Of a DNA stretch of 64,000 nucleotides, positions 17,426 to 29,800 are shown piece by piece. The position numbers were made by a program, and so were the translations under genes. The stretch's first letter is position 1; each line of letters opens with the position of its first letter. The DNA comes from a virus. The DNA is taken from positions 62,001 through 126,000 of the IMG/VR virus record IMGVR_UViG_3300032323_001214. The stretch is one strand, 5' to 3'. A model generated the notes under the pieces. That model ran no database searches, had not been told where the DNA came from, and worked only from the letters and a program-made list of their open reading frames with translations.

Positions 17426-20400
17426 ATGGCTACAAGTTCACGACAATCAGCAATATTCGGCGTCAATGACTGGAAAGCAATTTACCAGACATTCCGTGAG
17501 GCCGACTTTAAAAGTTACGACTATGAAACTTTGCGTAAAAGCTTCATAGATTATCTACGAGTATACTATCCGGAGACGTTTAATGACTTCATCGAATCTA
17601 GTGAGTTCATCGCTCTATTAGACATTATTGCGTTTATGGGTCAGGGTCTTGCATTTCGCAATGACTTAAATGCACGTGAAAATTTTATTGATACCGCTGA
17701 ACGTAGAGATAGTGTTATTAAACTAGCCAACTTAGTGAGTTATAACGCTAAAAGAAACTTAGCAGCACAGGGTTACATTAAAGTAACTAGCATACAAACA
17801 ACAGAAGATATCACGGATATTAATGGATTTAACTTAAGCAACGTTCCGGTATTATGGAATGATCCGGCAAACTCTAACTGGCTAAATCAATACAATACTA
17901 TTGTAAACGCAACATTAATTAATAGCCAACGTGTAGGTCGTCCTGGTAATTCTGCACAATTATTGGGTATAAAAACAGACGAATACACTATTAACATTCC
18001 CGGTGGTAACTTACCGGTAGTACCATTCTCCTCTGTTGTCGATAATCAGACAATGAATTTTGAACTTGTCAGTGTTACAAGTTTGGATGAAGATTATGTG
18101 TACGAAATTCCACCTGCACCAACTGGCAAATTTAACATGCTATATCGTAACGATAAATTAGGTTACGGTAGTCCAAACACAGGGTTCTTCTTCTATTTTA
18201 AACAAGGGCGCTTACAAAGTTATGATTTTAATCTACAACAACAAATCAGCAATCAAGTTGTAGACATTAGTGATATTCAGGGTGTTAACAATACAGACAC
18301 ATGGCTATTTCAATTGAATACAGATAACACTAGCGTAGTAACAAGAACACTATGGAGAGAAGTAGAAAACGTATACGCTGATGCATATCTACAAACAGAA
18401 ACTAGTGGTAAGAAAATTTTCTCGGTCGTATCACGTTACAATGACCAAGTAAGTTACAGTTTTGGTGACGGAGTATTTTCTGAGATTCCAGTTGGTACAT
18501 TTAGATCATATGTCCGTGCAGGTAATGCATTGACATATACTATCGATCCAACAGAAATGCAAGGATTGAGCGTTACTATAAATTATATTAGTCGAGCAGG
18601 AAGAACAGAAGCACTAACATTAGGATTAGAATTACAATTACCAGTATCAAATGCACAAGCAAGAGAAACACTATCAAATATTAAACAACGTGCCCCTGCC
18701 CGCTACTACACACAAAATAGAATGGTCAATGGAGAAGATTATAACAATTTCCCATATACTTTGTATAATTCAATAATCAAGAGTAAAGCAATCAATCGTA
18801 GTTCTATTGGTGTGTCAAAGAATTTAGACTTATTAGATCCTACTGGAAAATACTCCAGCACTAATTCATTTGCTAATGATGGTGCTGTATATCAAAATAG
18901 TGATGATGGTAACTTAGGATTAACTATAACTAATACCGGTGATATTATTACATTTTTAACAACTACATTGGCTGCTGAACTAGCAGACAATAGGGCAAGA
19001 CAATATTACTTACAAAACTTTACACGATATGCTGTTAACAGCACAACAGGTGACGGAACTGTTTATTGGAAAGAATCTACTGTTGACGCAAATAGTGTTA
19101 CTGGATATTTTTATAATATAAGTGGCAGTAATGAAGTACCTATACCAATTGGTACATATTCAACATACAGTATGAAATATGCTACTAAAGGTGCTATGAT
19201 AAAACTTACTGCACCTGCAGGTTATTATTTTGATAGTAACAATCGTTTGGTTGCTGGCATTCCTGGATCTAGTAACTCTACTTATATTTGGACAACCGTG
19301 TTAAATGTAGTAGGTGATGGATATAATAACGGTGAAGGTCAATTTAGTAATGGCACCGGTCCAGTCACATTAAATGCGTATGTACCTGAAGGTGTTATAG
19401 TAACGCAAATTATACCTGCATTTGATAATTCATTGCCTGCTCTTGTTATACAAGAATGTATTACTAGAATGGAATTGAATCAAGATTTTTCACTAGTGTT
19501 CAACAATTCATTAGTAGTGTCTCAAGACAGATGGAGTGTGGAAGCATACAATGCTACAAACTGGTTTGTGAATTTTAATAGTTTGGGTAATAATGTTTAT
19601 CAAATTGCATATAGAAGCCTGCGATATTATTTTGGAAGTGTAGCAGATACTCGTTTTAATTTTGAGACAGGCAAATTAGTTTACGATCCTTTTACCGGTA
19701 AAGTATTACAAGATTATATAAAAGTGCTTGCTACAAACACACAGTATAATTCTAATTATCCATTAAGTAAACCAGTACAAATGAGTATTTTAGGACAGAC
19801 CGTTGAAAGTGATGGATACGTCAATGACTTTGAAGTGGAAGTAGCTAGTATTGATGAGAACGATAGAACAATCATAAGTGATCCTGATTTCTTTAGTTCA
19901 ATTACTGGATACACACCTAATAGTTCTAATATAGGAATATATGCATTTTTTGAATTAGTTGAAGATGCTATTAGTTTGTCTCGTTATCAAATCATACCTA
20001 GCACCAGTGTGAGTTATGCATATGCAACTAAGACACAAATTGAAGTTGTAAAGTATGAATACCCTGAAGGACAATTATTTTATGCATTTGTTGAAAATAA
20101 ATTTTACACATCTGTACAAGATGATACAGTAAACACTCCTTTCTATGTGTTGATTGAACAACCTCAGTATTCTATTCAATATGGTCGTCAAGGATTACAG
20201 TTTCAATATCGCCACAACAGTAACAACACGACACGTATCGATCCTGCAACAACAAACATTATTGATTTGTATCTAGTAACACAGTCTTATTATACACAAT
20301 ATCAAAATTGGATACAAGATACGACCGGTAGTATTCCAGAACCAAACAAACCCACTATTAATGAGTTAAATCAGTCATATGGTAGATTACAAGACTATAA

Positions 20401-20809
20401 GATGTTAAGCGATAGTTTAATACCTAACAGTGTTATATTCAAACCATTATTTGGTGCGAAAGCTGCACCGGCATTACGTGCTACTGTTAAAGTAGTTAAA
20501 GCCGCTAATACTAATGCAAGTAATAGTGAAATACGTAGCGCAGTATTATCTTCAATGAATAGTTATTTTAATATTAATAACTGGAACTTTGGAGACACGT
20601 TTTATTTTTCTGAATTAAGTGCATATCTGCACGATCAATTAGGAGAAATAATTAGTTCAGTGGTACTTGTACCAAACAACCCTACACAATCTTTTGGTGA
20701 CTTATATGAAATTAAATGTGCCCCTTACGAAATCTTTCAAAATGCAGCTACAGCATCTGATATACAGGTAATAGCCGCACTTACTCCCGCCGAATTGCAA
20801 ATAAGATAA
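17426..20809 (+). CDS. 6: gp6 baseplate wedge subunit (J-like), enlarged
   Basis: 1127 aa against about 660 in T4. The N-terminal segment is diagnostic: SFIDYLRVYYPETFNDFIES, FIALLDIIAFMGQGLAFRND, NARENFIDTAERRDSVIKLA and YNAKRNLAAQGYIKV. The core (about 300-450) contains the baseplate-J-like FSFGDGVFSEIPVGT-type strand region (YSFGDGVFSEIPVGTFRSYV) and ARYYTQNRMVNGEDYN. A long beta-rich C-terminal extension (about 470-1127) replaces the short T4 C-terminus. gp6 forms the ring of the wedge. Downstream the giant protein starts 26 bases later. Confidence 0.9.
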   Translation: MATSSRQSAIFGVNDWKAIYQTFREADFKSYDYETLRKSFIDYLRVYYPETFNDFIESSEFIALLDIIAFMGQGLAFRNDLNARENFIDTAERRDSVIKLANLVSYNAKRNLAAQGYIKVTSIQTTEDITDINGFNLSNVPVLWNDPANSNWLNQYNTIVNATLINSQRVGRPGNSAQLLGIKTDEYTINIPGGNLPVVPFSSVVDNQTMNFELVSVTSLDEDYVYEIPPAPTGKFNMLYRNDKLGYGSPNTGFFFYFKQGRLQSYDFNLQQQISNQVVDISDIQGVNNTDTWLFQLNTDNTSVVTRTLWREVENVYADAYLQTETSGKKIFSVVSRYNDQVSYSFGDGVFSEIPVGTFRSYVRAGNALTYTIDPTEMQGLSVTINYISRAGRTEALTLGLELQLPVSNAQARETLSNIKQRAPARYYTQNRMVNGEDYNNFPYTLYNSIIKSKAINRSSIGVSKNLDLLDPTGKYSSTNSFANDGAVYQNSDDGNLGLTITNTGDIITFLTTTLAAELADNRARQYYLQNFTRYAVNSTTGDGTVYWKESTVDANSVTGYFYNISGSNEVPIPIGTYSTYSMKYATKGAMIKLTAPAGYYFDSNNRLVAGIPGSSNSTYIWTTVLNVVGDGYNNGEGQFSNGTGPVTLNAYVPEGVIVTQIIPAFDNSLPALVIQECITRMELNQDFSLVFNNSLVVSQDRWSVEAYNATNWFVNFNSLGNNVYQIAYRSLRYYFGSVADTRFNFETGKLVYDPFTGKVLQDYIKVLATNTQYNSNYPLSKPVQMSILGQTVESDGYVNDFEVEVASIDENDRTIISDPDFFSSITGYTPNSSNIGIYAFFELVEDAISLSRYQIIPSTSVSYAYATKTQIEVVKYEYPEGQLFYAFVENKFYTSVQDDTVNTPFYVLIEQPQYSIQYGRQGLQFQYRHNSNNTTRIDPATTNIIDLYLVTQSYYTQYQNWIQDTTGSIPEPNKPTINELNQSYGRLQDYKMLSDSLIPNSVIFKPLFGAKAAPALRATVKVVKAANTNASNSEIRSAVLSSMNSYFNINNWNFGDTFYFSELSAYLHDQLGEIISSVVLVPNNPTQSFGDLYEIKCAPYEIFQNAATASDIQVIAALTPAELQIR

Positions 20810-20812
20810 GTA
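20805..20812 (+). promoter_or_regulatory. Possible late promoter variant GATAAGTA
   Basis: One base from GATAAATA, overlapping the gp6 stop codon. Expected start about 20818, giving a 17-base leader with AGAGAT before the giant gene at 20835. Confidence 0.3.
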
Positions 20813-20834
20813 ATATAATTGATAGAGATTTAAT

Positions 20835-23800
20835 ATGGCCACAAGTACAAGAATTAGAACACTAAACTTTTTACCAGACATTTTCAAAACAACAACCAAT
20901 GCTCAGTTTTTAGCGGCTACATTGGATCAAATTGTTGACCAACCAAATACGGAACGTATTGAAGGTTATATTGGTAGTAAGTTTGGCTACGGCATAAATG
21001 CGAAAAACAAATATGTAATTGAACCAACTAAAACACGAACAGATTATCAACTAGATCCAGGTGTAGCTTTCTTAAAGAAAGATACAGGTATTGCACAAGA
21101 TTTTATCAGTTATCCTGGCATAATTGATGCATTGAAGCTTGAAGGTGGTATCACAAACAATAATGATAGATTGTTTGAAAGCCAAATCTATTCATGGGAT
21201 AGCTTCACTGACTTAGATAAAATAATTAACTTCAATCAATATTATTGGTTACCAGAAGGTCCTGATCCAGTAACAATTTCTACCGACATTGTTTTCAATG
21301 CATCTGATTATATTATTACTGATGCCCCAAATGGTTACAACGTAACTGCTGATGGACAAGCACAGGGTTCTACAAATCCTACGCTAACGTTATTGCGTGG
21401 CGGAACATATAGATTTAGTGTCAACCAAGATAGTCAATTTTGGATTCAAGGCGCCCCGGGCGTTACTGGCTTAGACCCCACACAAACAAACGTTCAAACA
21501 CGTGATGTATTTGGTGTTTCTAATAACGGTGAGGAAGTAGGTATAGTGACATTTACTGTTCCAGCAAAAGATGCACTAGATGAATATAATTTTCCAGGAA
21601 ATAACATAGTTGATGTAGTATCCACTACTCCGTACGACCAAATTAACGGACAACTACTAAGTACTGTTGGAAATATTGATGGTATTAGTTCACTAAATGG
21701 CCTTACTGTAATGTTTTACAATACAGGTGTACCCAATGAACAAGGTTATATAAGTAATTTCTTTGATGAAACTAACTTTGACGTAAACAGTAATTTGGTA
21801 CCGGCACAAACAATTACTATTAGCTCCACTAATTCTACTGGAAATGTAATAACATGTTCTTCTACTGCTAACTTAGTAGTGGGACAAACTATAACATTTT
21901 CTGGATCTACTTTTGGTGGAATACTAGTATACGATGCCGTATTTCCAAATACAATATATTATGTAAATTCTATCATTAGCCCCACTGAATTTACTATTGC
22001 ACAACAATTATTTGATGTTGGTGTAACCCCTTTCAGTGTATCGACTGCTAGTGGTTCAGGTTTAATCGCTAACATTAATCAAGGCTTAAATGAAGAAGGT
22101 TATTACACTGATGTAACCGCAACATTTTACCGTATAACTTATGCGGGTAGCGTGAGTGATCCAGTATTAAGATTAGTAGAAGTTGGACCTATTCCTACTA
22201 ATCAAAAAATTACTGCACAATATGGTACTGCTTGGATCGCTAGAAATTTTTATAGAAACGTTGCGGGAACAATTAATTTAGTTCCATATAACAGTGCAAT
22301 ATTAGATGTGTTATATTATCAAGATGGTACTTCCGGTAATAAGGTTGGTCAATTACGTATAATTAATAGCAACACTACTAATCGTATTGATGTAGTAGAA
22401 GATATATTAGGTAAAAAACAATATACAGCACCAAACGGTGTACAATTTACCAATGGCTTAAAAGTGGTATTTCAAGGTGACATCTATCCTGTAAGCTACG
22501 AGAATGTTCAATATTATGTTGAAGGTGTAGGTACTGCCATTCAATTAATACCGGTATCAGATTTAATAGCACCTGAACCGTTTACCTCAAGCACATATAT
22601 ACCATATGATACTTTACCTTATGATATTGGTAACTATGACAGTAACTTATATATACCAGTAACTCCAGATTACATTACTATCGCTAGAAACAGTATTAAT
22701 AAAAATCCATGGTCACGTAGCAATCGTTGGTTCCATATTGATGTTATCACTGCTACTGCTACATACAATAATAACCCAAATTTTGTAACTATAGCAGCCA
22801 CACAAGAAAATAAAGCAAAACGACCAATCATTGAATTCTATCCTAACTTAAGATTATTCAACTCAGGATATTTAGGTAAAGCTCCAATTGACTTTATTGA
22901 TTTTAGAACAACTGATGCGTTTGAATACGTTGCGGGTCAAGAAAATTATTACCCGGACGTTGAAGTATATACTGCATACACAGCTACAATTAATAGCGCA
23001 GTTTCAAGCACGACTACTACAATCTCATTATCTACGTCAGATATTGTTGGTACATTTCAAGTTGGTCAATATATAAATGACACAACTAATTTGTTGCCAA
23101 CTAATGCACAAATTAGTAATATCAGTGTTGCATCTGGCATCACTACACTGACAGTCACTTGGTTAGGCAATTACACATTTGGTAGCACTACTGTAGCTTC
23201 ATTGATTGCTAACGATGGTCAGAATGATAACTATGCATTATTTGATGGTGCCAGAATTGTTTTTGCCGCAGACACAAATGAAAATGTAAAAGACAAAATA
23301 TATGTGGTAAGATTTTCTTCAATCACACCACTATCAACTCCTGTGATTACTCTTACCCCAGCAGATGACGGTGAAGTTCTTCCATTAGAACAAACTGTTG
23401 CATTTAGAGGATTTAATTATAAGGGTAAAGATTTCTACTTTGATAGTATTGATTGGTTAGAATCACAACAAAAAACAACAGTTAATCAACCTCCGTTGTT
23501 TGATATCTTCGATGAAAATGGTATAAGCTTATCAAATAGTGAGTACTATGTTGGTACATCTTTTAAGGGTAATAAATTATTTTCATATGGATTGGGATCA
23601 GGATTAGATGATTCCATCTTAGGCTTCCCAATACGATATAGTTCAATAGACAACGTAGGTGATATTAGTTTTGATGTATCACTTAACGCAGACACATTCA
23701 ATTATGTTAGAGGGACTACGCCCATAACTCAAAGAGTTAACACAGGATATGTTTATAACTACACCGTTTTAGGTGAACAGTATAGACAAATTGGTTGGGA

Positions 23801-26800
23801 AACTGCAGTGGGCAGTAGTGTTCAGTATCAACTATTTGAATTTAATTACTTTGCAAGTTCACCTACAACCACATACACATGTGACGTATCAATGCTTAGT
23901 CCCGATGCATCAGCATGGCCTACCTTGCAAGTATATGTGAATAACGTACTACAAACAGGAACATACACAGTAACTGTTGGACCAAATAGTACCGTTATTA
24001 ATCTTGAAGTACCTGATCCATTAGTAGATACAGTAGTGCAAGTATCAATTTTGAGTAATCAAGTAAGTAAAATTGGATATTATTCTGTACCTATTAACTT
24101 GAATAATAACCCATTGAACCAAGATATAGTTGTAGCAAACGTAGGTGATATTCGTGGTCAATATCAAAGTATCTTCTACAATAACCCTGACATTACCGGT
24201 GTTGTATTTGGTGCTAACAATTATCGTGACTTGGGCAATCTTGTTCCATGGGGCAATCGAATTATACAGAACAGCGCAAGCTTAGTATTGCCTGGCACGT
24301 TCCTTCGCAAACAAAATCACAATCTATTCAATGCGTTAATGTTTAACAGCAAAGAATATATTAATTTCAAAACATTGTTAGTTGGCACAGTTAACAACAC
24401 TGACTATAGCCGACACTATCCTCCTGCATATATGCTAGACGATGCACTGGATCAAATAACAGCTAGTAAAACAGAAGATGAATCATTCTTCTGGAGCGAT
24501 ATGTTACCGAATAAAGCAGCCTATATTACTAACACATATAGTTTTGCAAATAGTTTGGACGTATCGATATATCCATTGAGTAAGGTTTATAACTATGATA
24601 CCGCAAATTACAATGGTATTTTAGTATACTTAACAAGAACAACCAGTGGCGTAACAACGACCACTCAATTGATAAAAGGAATCGACTACACCGTAAGTTC
24701 AACTAGTCCTGCATTAACAGTTGAAACTGACTTGTTGCCCGGTGATCAGATTACTATCAATGAGTATAATCAAACATATGGTAGTTACTGCCCCAATACA
24801 CCCACTAAGTTAGGTCTATATCCAAGCACAATTCCTCAAGTTATACTAGATAGTAACTATGTAACACCTACCTATTTTATAGTAGGACATGATGGATCAT
24901 ACAACAAATTGTATGGTGATTATATCGATGGACAATTGATTGATTTTAGAGATCAAGTATTGTTAGAATTTGAAAAACGTGTCTACAATAACTTAAAATT
25001 AAGTAATGTTATTCCTATTAATGAATCGGATGTTATACCTGGGTTTTGGAGAACAACTGACTACAGTTTAGATGAAATAAAACAGATATATTCTATAAAC
25101 TTTTTAAACTGGGTAGGACAGAATCGTGTTAATTACAAAAAACAAGTTTACAATGCAAATAATCAATACACTTACAACTACAATCGTAGCGGTAACAAAA
25201 TAAACAGAGATCCAATTCCACAAGGTTATTGGAGAGGTATATATGAATACTTCTATGACACAAGTAATCCTGATACTAAACCATGGGAAATGTTAGGTTT
25301 TGCAAATCAACCAACATGGTGGGCATCGAGATACGGATCAGCACCCTATACAAGTGATAACTTAGTATTGTGGGGGGATTTAGCTGCCGGTTATATTTGG
25401 AATGACGGCGTGCCATACGTCAATGAAGCATATGTAAGACCTGAATTGTTACAAGTGTTGCCGGTCGATACTGCAGGTAATTTGGTATCACCGTTTATAG
25501 CAATCGTAGGTAATTACTATAACCAATCATTTGTGAGAGATTGGGCTGTAGGAGATGTTGGTCCAACAGAATTTAGCTATCGTAGAAGTAGCACATGGCC
25601 ATTTGATCTAATGAAGATGTATGCGTTAACTAAACCTGCAGAGTTTTTTAACTTAGGGGTTGACATTGACAACTACAAATACAATGCAGAATTTAATCAA
25701 TATCTGGTTAACGACAGAAGCCACTTAGTAATTAGTGATGTAGAAATATATGGTAATGGTACTCCTAAAACAAGTTACATAAATTGGATTGTTGACTACG
25801 AGAAACAATTAGGGGTTGACGCAACAAAGAATATTACTGAACTACTAGATAACTTGGATGTAAGGTTAGTGTATCGTTTGGCTGGATTCTCTGACAAGAG
25901 TTTATTAAAGTTCTACGTTGAAAAGGGAACACCTAATAGCAATAACGCATCATTATTGATTCCTGATGAAAGCTTTGGTGTATTATTATATGACAATCAA
26001 CCATTCGAACGTATCGTTTACAGTGGGGTGATAGTTCAAAGCACGCCTGAGGGTTATTTCAAAGTATATGGTAACTCACAAACTAATGCATATTTTACTA
26101 TATCGAATCCTAAAATAAATGGTAACTATGACAGAATTACTTTGCAGAATTTGTCTGTACAAGTACCTAAAGATTATTATGATACTACCACTATAGTATC
26201 ATATGGAACCGAATTTTACTCATTACAAGAAGTTGCAGTATTTTTAAGTTCATATGGTAGATACTTGTCTACTCAGGGCGTATTGTTTGATCAAATCGAA
26301 ACTGGTCTAGAAGTTTCATGGAATCAAATGGTTGCTGAATTCTTATATTGGGCACAGAGTGGATGGGAACCGGGAAGTCTTATCAATTTAAATCCGGCAG
26401 CTAGTTTGATTTCTATAAACAAAGACAGCTATATTGTTCAACCATTAACACTACAACAACAAAACTTTATTCTAAATCAAAACTTATATCCAATACAATC
26501 CGTTGATATGTCAATTGTGCGTGATGGTACGTTGTTTACAGCACAACCTTTAAATCAAGGTGACACTGTTGCGTATGGACAATTTAACATCAGTAATTTT
26601 GAACATGGTATTGTATTTGATAATGTAACATTATTTGATGATATCATTTATAATTTGATAACAGGTTTGCGCCAACAACGAATTATTGTTCGTGGTACTA
26701 AAACTGCTGAGTGGAACGGTACTATTGATGCTCAAGGTTTTATTCTTAACCAAGACAATATTATTGAGTGGAATAATGAGACAAAGTATACCACTGGTTC

Positions 26801-29800
26801 TATTGTCAAATACAAAAATAAGTATTGGATAGCAGTAAAGATAATACAAGCTAGTGAAGTATTCGATGAACGTGATTGGAAAGAAACAGATTATAATGAA
26901 ATACAAAAAGGTCTATTACCAAACTCAAGTACACGTAGCTATGAGAGCACATTGTATTATGATGTAAACAAGGCCAACCTAGAAAATGATGCTGACTTGT
27001 TAAGCTTCAGTTTAATTGGATATCGCCCACGTGATTATTTGGCTCTTGTTGACCTAACTGACATTACACAGATTAATGTATATAAAAACTTTATTAAGAA
27101 TAAAGGTACATTGAATGCAGTATCTGCATTTAAAGGCGCAAACTTACCACAGGGTGGTATTGATTATGAAGTATACGAGAACTGGGCAATTAAAGCAGGT
27201 GAATTTGGAGGTGTATTAAACAGTAACTTTGTAGAGTTTAAGTTAAACCAATCTGAATTAACTGGTAACCCATCTACTGTAGAATTAACTAACGGGGCGT
27301 ACACTCAAGGAATACAACAACAAGTTCCGTTGTATAACATTTTCAATTACGGTAGACCAATAAATTCTCCTAATGTATTACCCACACTACCAATAGATAC
27401 TCCTAATGTATTGTTTCCAGACGCAGGCTACGTAAGTTTTGAAGATGTCAAAACGTATGCATACTATTACTTTGGATTGACTGGTGCTGAAACACCTATA
27501 ACAAGACTATATCAAGGTGATTATGTTTGGATCGCTAACTTACAAGGTACATGGCAGATCATGTCACCATTATCTTTGGGTACCGTAATAGAAGCAAGAA
27601 ATCTAGCAAATGGTACTATTACTCTACGATTTGCAACAGCACACGCATTAACAAAGTATTCAGCATTTGCAGTAACTAACTTTGATAATAGAGTCAATGG
27701 ATACTATACTGTTCAAAATGTCATTGATCCGTTTACTGTATTAGTTTCTGCTAATTTGAATCCATCAGTGCAAACCATTACAGGTCAAGGTATTGGCTTT
27801 AAGTTCCAATCACATCGTGCTCAAGAACCTAGCGACATTATCAATTTACCATTGCTTAACAACGAATTTGTAAAAAACAAAGTATGGGTCGATCTTGGCA
27901 ACGAAGGTAGCTGGCAAGTTTATCGTAAGAGTTTGAACTACACATATAGTAATGAAATTGTAAAAGCTAATTCACAATCATTTGGTAGTGCAGTAGCATA
28001 TACTGACAATATTGGTTATTTAATTGCTGATGCAGATGCCGGCGTAATGTACCGATATATCTATAATGCATTGACCGAACAGTATGAGCTATTCCAAACA
28101 TATACCGGATCTGCGTCTTTTGGTACAACTATAAGTTATGCAGGTGATACGTTTGTCGTATCACAACCTACAGGATCAACCGCAAGTGATAGAACTATCA
28201 ATATCTATCAACTGGTATCTACTACGTTGACTGATAGGCTTGAATTAATTCAAGAACCAATTCAAGCACCATCAAGTTCTATAACAAATTGGGGAAGTGC
28301 AACTGCAATTTCCGGAGATCAAAATTGGTTATATGTTTCTGACACTGTGAATAACAGAGTATATGTATATCGTAAATCACAAGTAACTGGAAAATATGAA
28401 TATGTAAACATTATATCAATCACAGGAGTTGGCGGTCTAGATCAATTTGGATATTCATTATCCACAGATTACTATGGATATACTTTAGTAATCGGCACAC
28501 CAGATCAAAACTATAGTTCAACGATTGACAATTCTGGCTACAGCTACATCTTTGATAGACTATATCAGAACTTTGAAGCACAATCTTCAAGTCAACCGTT
28601 CATCCCGTTGTTGTTTAATTTAGCAGTTAATACCAATACTACTACATATAATGCCAGTGCAACTACAGCAGGATCTAACAAAATAAATGTAGATACACTA
28701 CAAGGGTTGACTGTGGGTACTCCATCAGTATTCACTGGTCCTGTGTTTGGTGATATTTCATTGAACACTGTGTATTATATACGTGATACCTTTTCTCCTG
28801 CTAATCAAGTAACACTATCAACTAACAAGTATACAGAAACAGTTGATAATACATATGCAACAGGCAATAAAATTCGTGTAAGTAGTAATTCAGACTTTGT
28901 AGTAAACGCACCAATTGTGTTTTACGGTGAGACAGGTACTTCCAACATTGTATCTGGTACAAAATACTATATAAAATCAATTACAACAGTAACGATTGAC
29001 ACTATTAACTATGATGCTATCACAATATCTACAACGATAGGTGGCTCTACATTTACTGTTTCAAATAGTGACTTGAATGTAACAGCAGTAACATTTGGCA
29101 ATGAAGTAACATTGTCTTCTGATACAGGTACAATGACACTAAATGCACAAACACAACCTGTGTCAGTGTCTGTAAATGGTACAACTATTTCTGAAGATCA
29201 GTATGCAGTAATAGGCAATGTATTAAACATGTACGGTAATATAACAGCCGGTGACATTATTACATTAGATAGTTCAACATTTGTACTGATGCAAACATTA
29301 TCTACGGGAACTACCCCTAGAGTAGGTACACAATTTGGTCAAAGCGTTGCTGTTAATAAATATGCATCAGAAGTTTTAGTTGGTGCACCCTTCCAAATAA
29401 GTGAGACTGCAGGTGAAGGTGCAGTCTATCGATTTACTAACGGTGGCGGCAAATATGGTATGATTACCGGTACCGTCGATTGTAATTTAACATCAAGTGA
29501 AACAATTTTAATTAATGGTTTTGTAGTAACATTGCCTATAGGTGGTGCAACAGGCGCAGCTAATGCTATTAATAAAGCAAACATTACAAACGTTCAGGCC
29601 GCAAATGTTGATGACAAATTAGTAATCAGTCTAGTCAACACATCACTTGCGACCATCAATGACAAGTTAAACATAGCCGCACTAAGTCCCACAGCATATA
29701 CTGGCATGGGTATTGCTCCATATACATTGACACAAACAATTACATGTCCTCATGTTGGTGGTGCTACACAATTTGGTGAAAAAATAAAATTTAATGAGTT

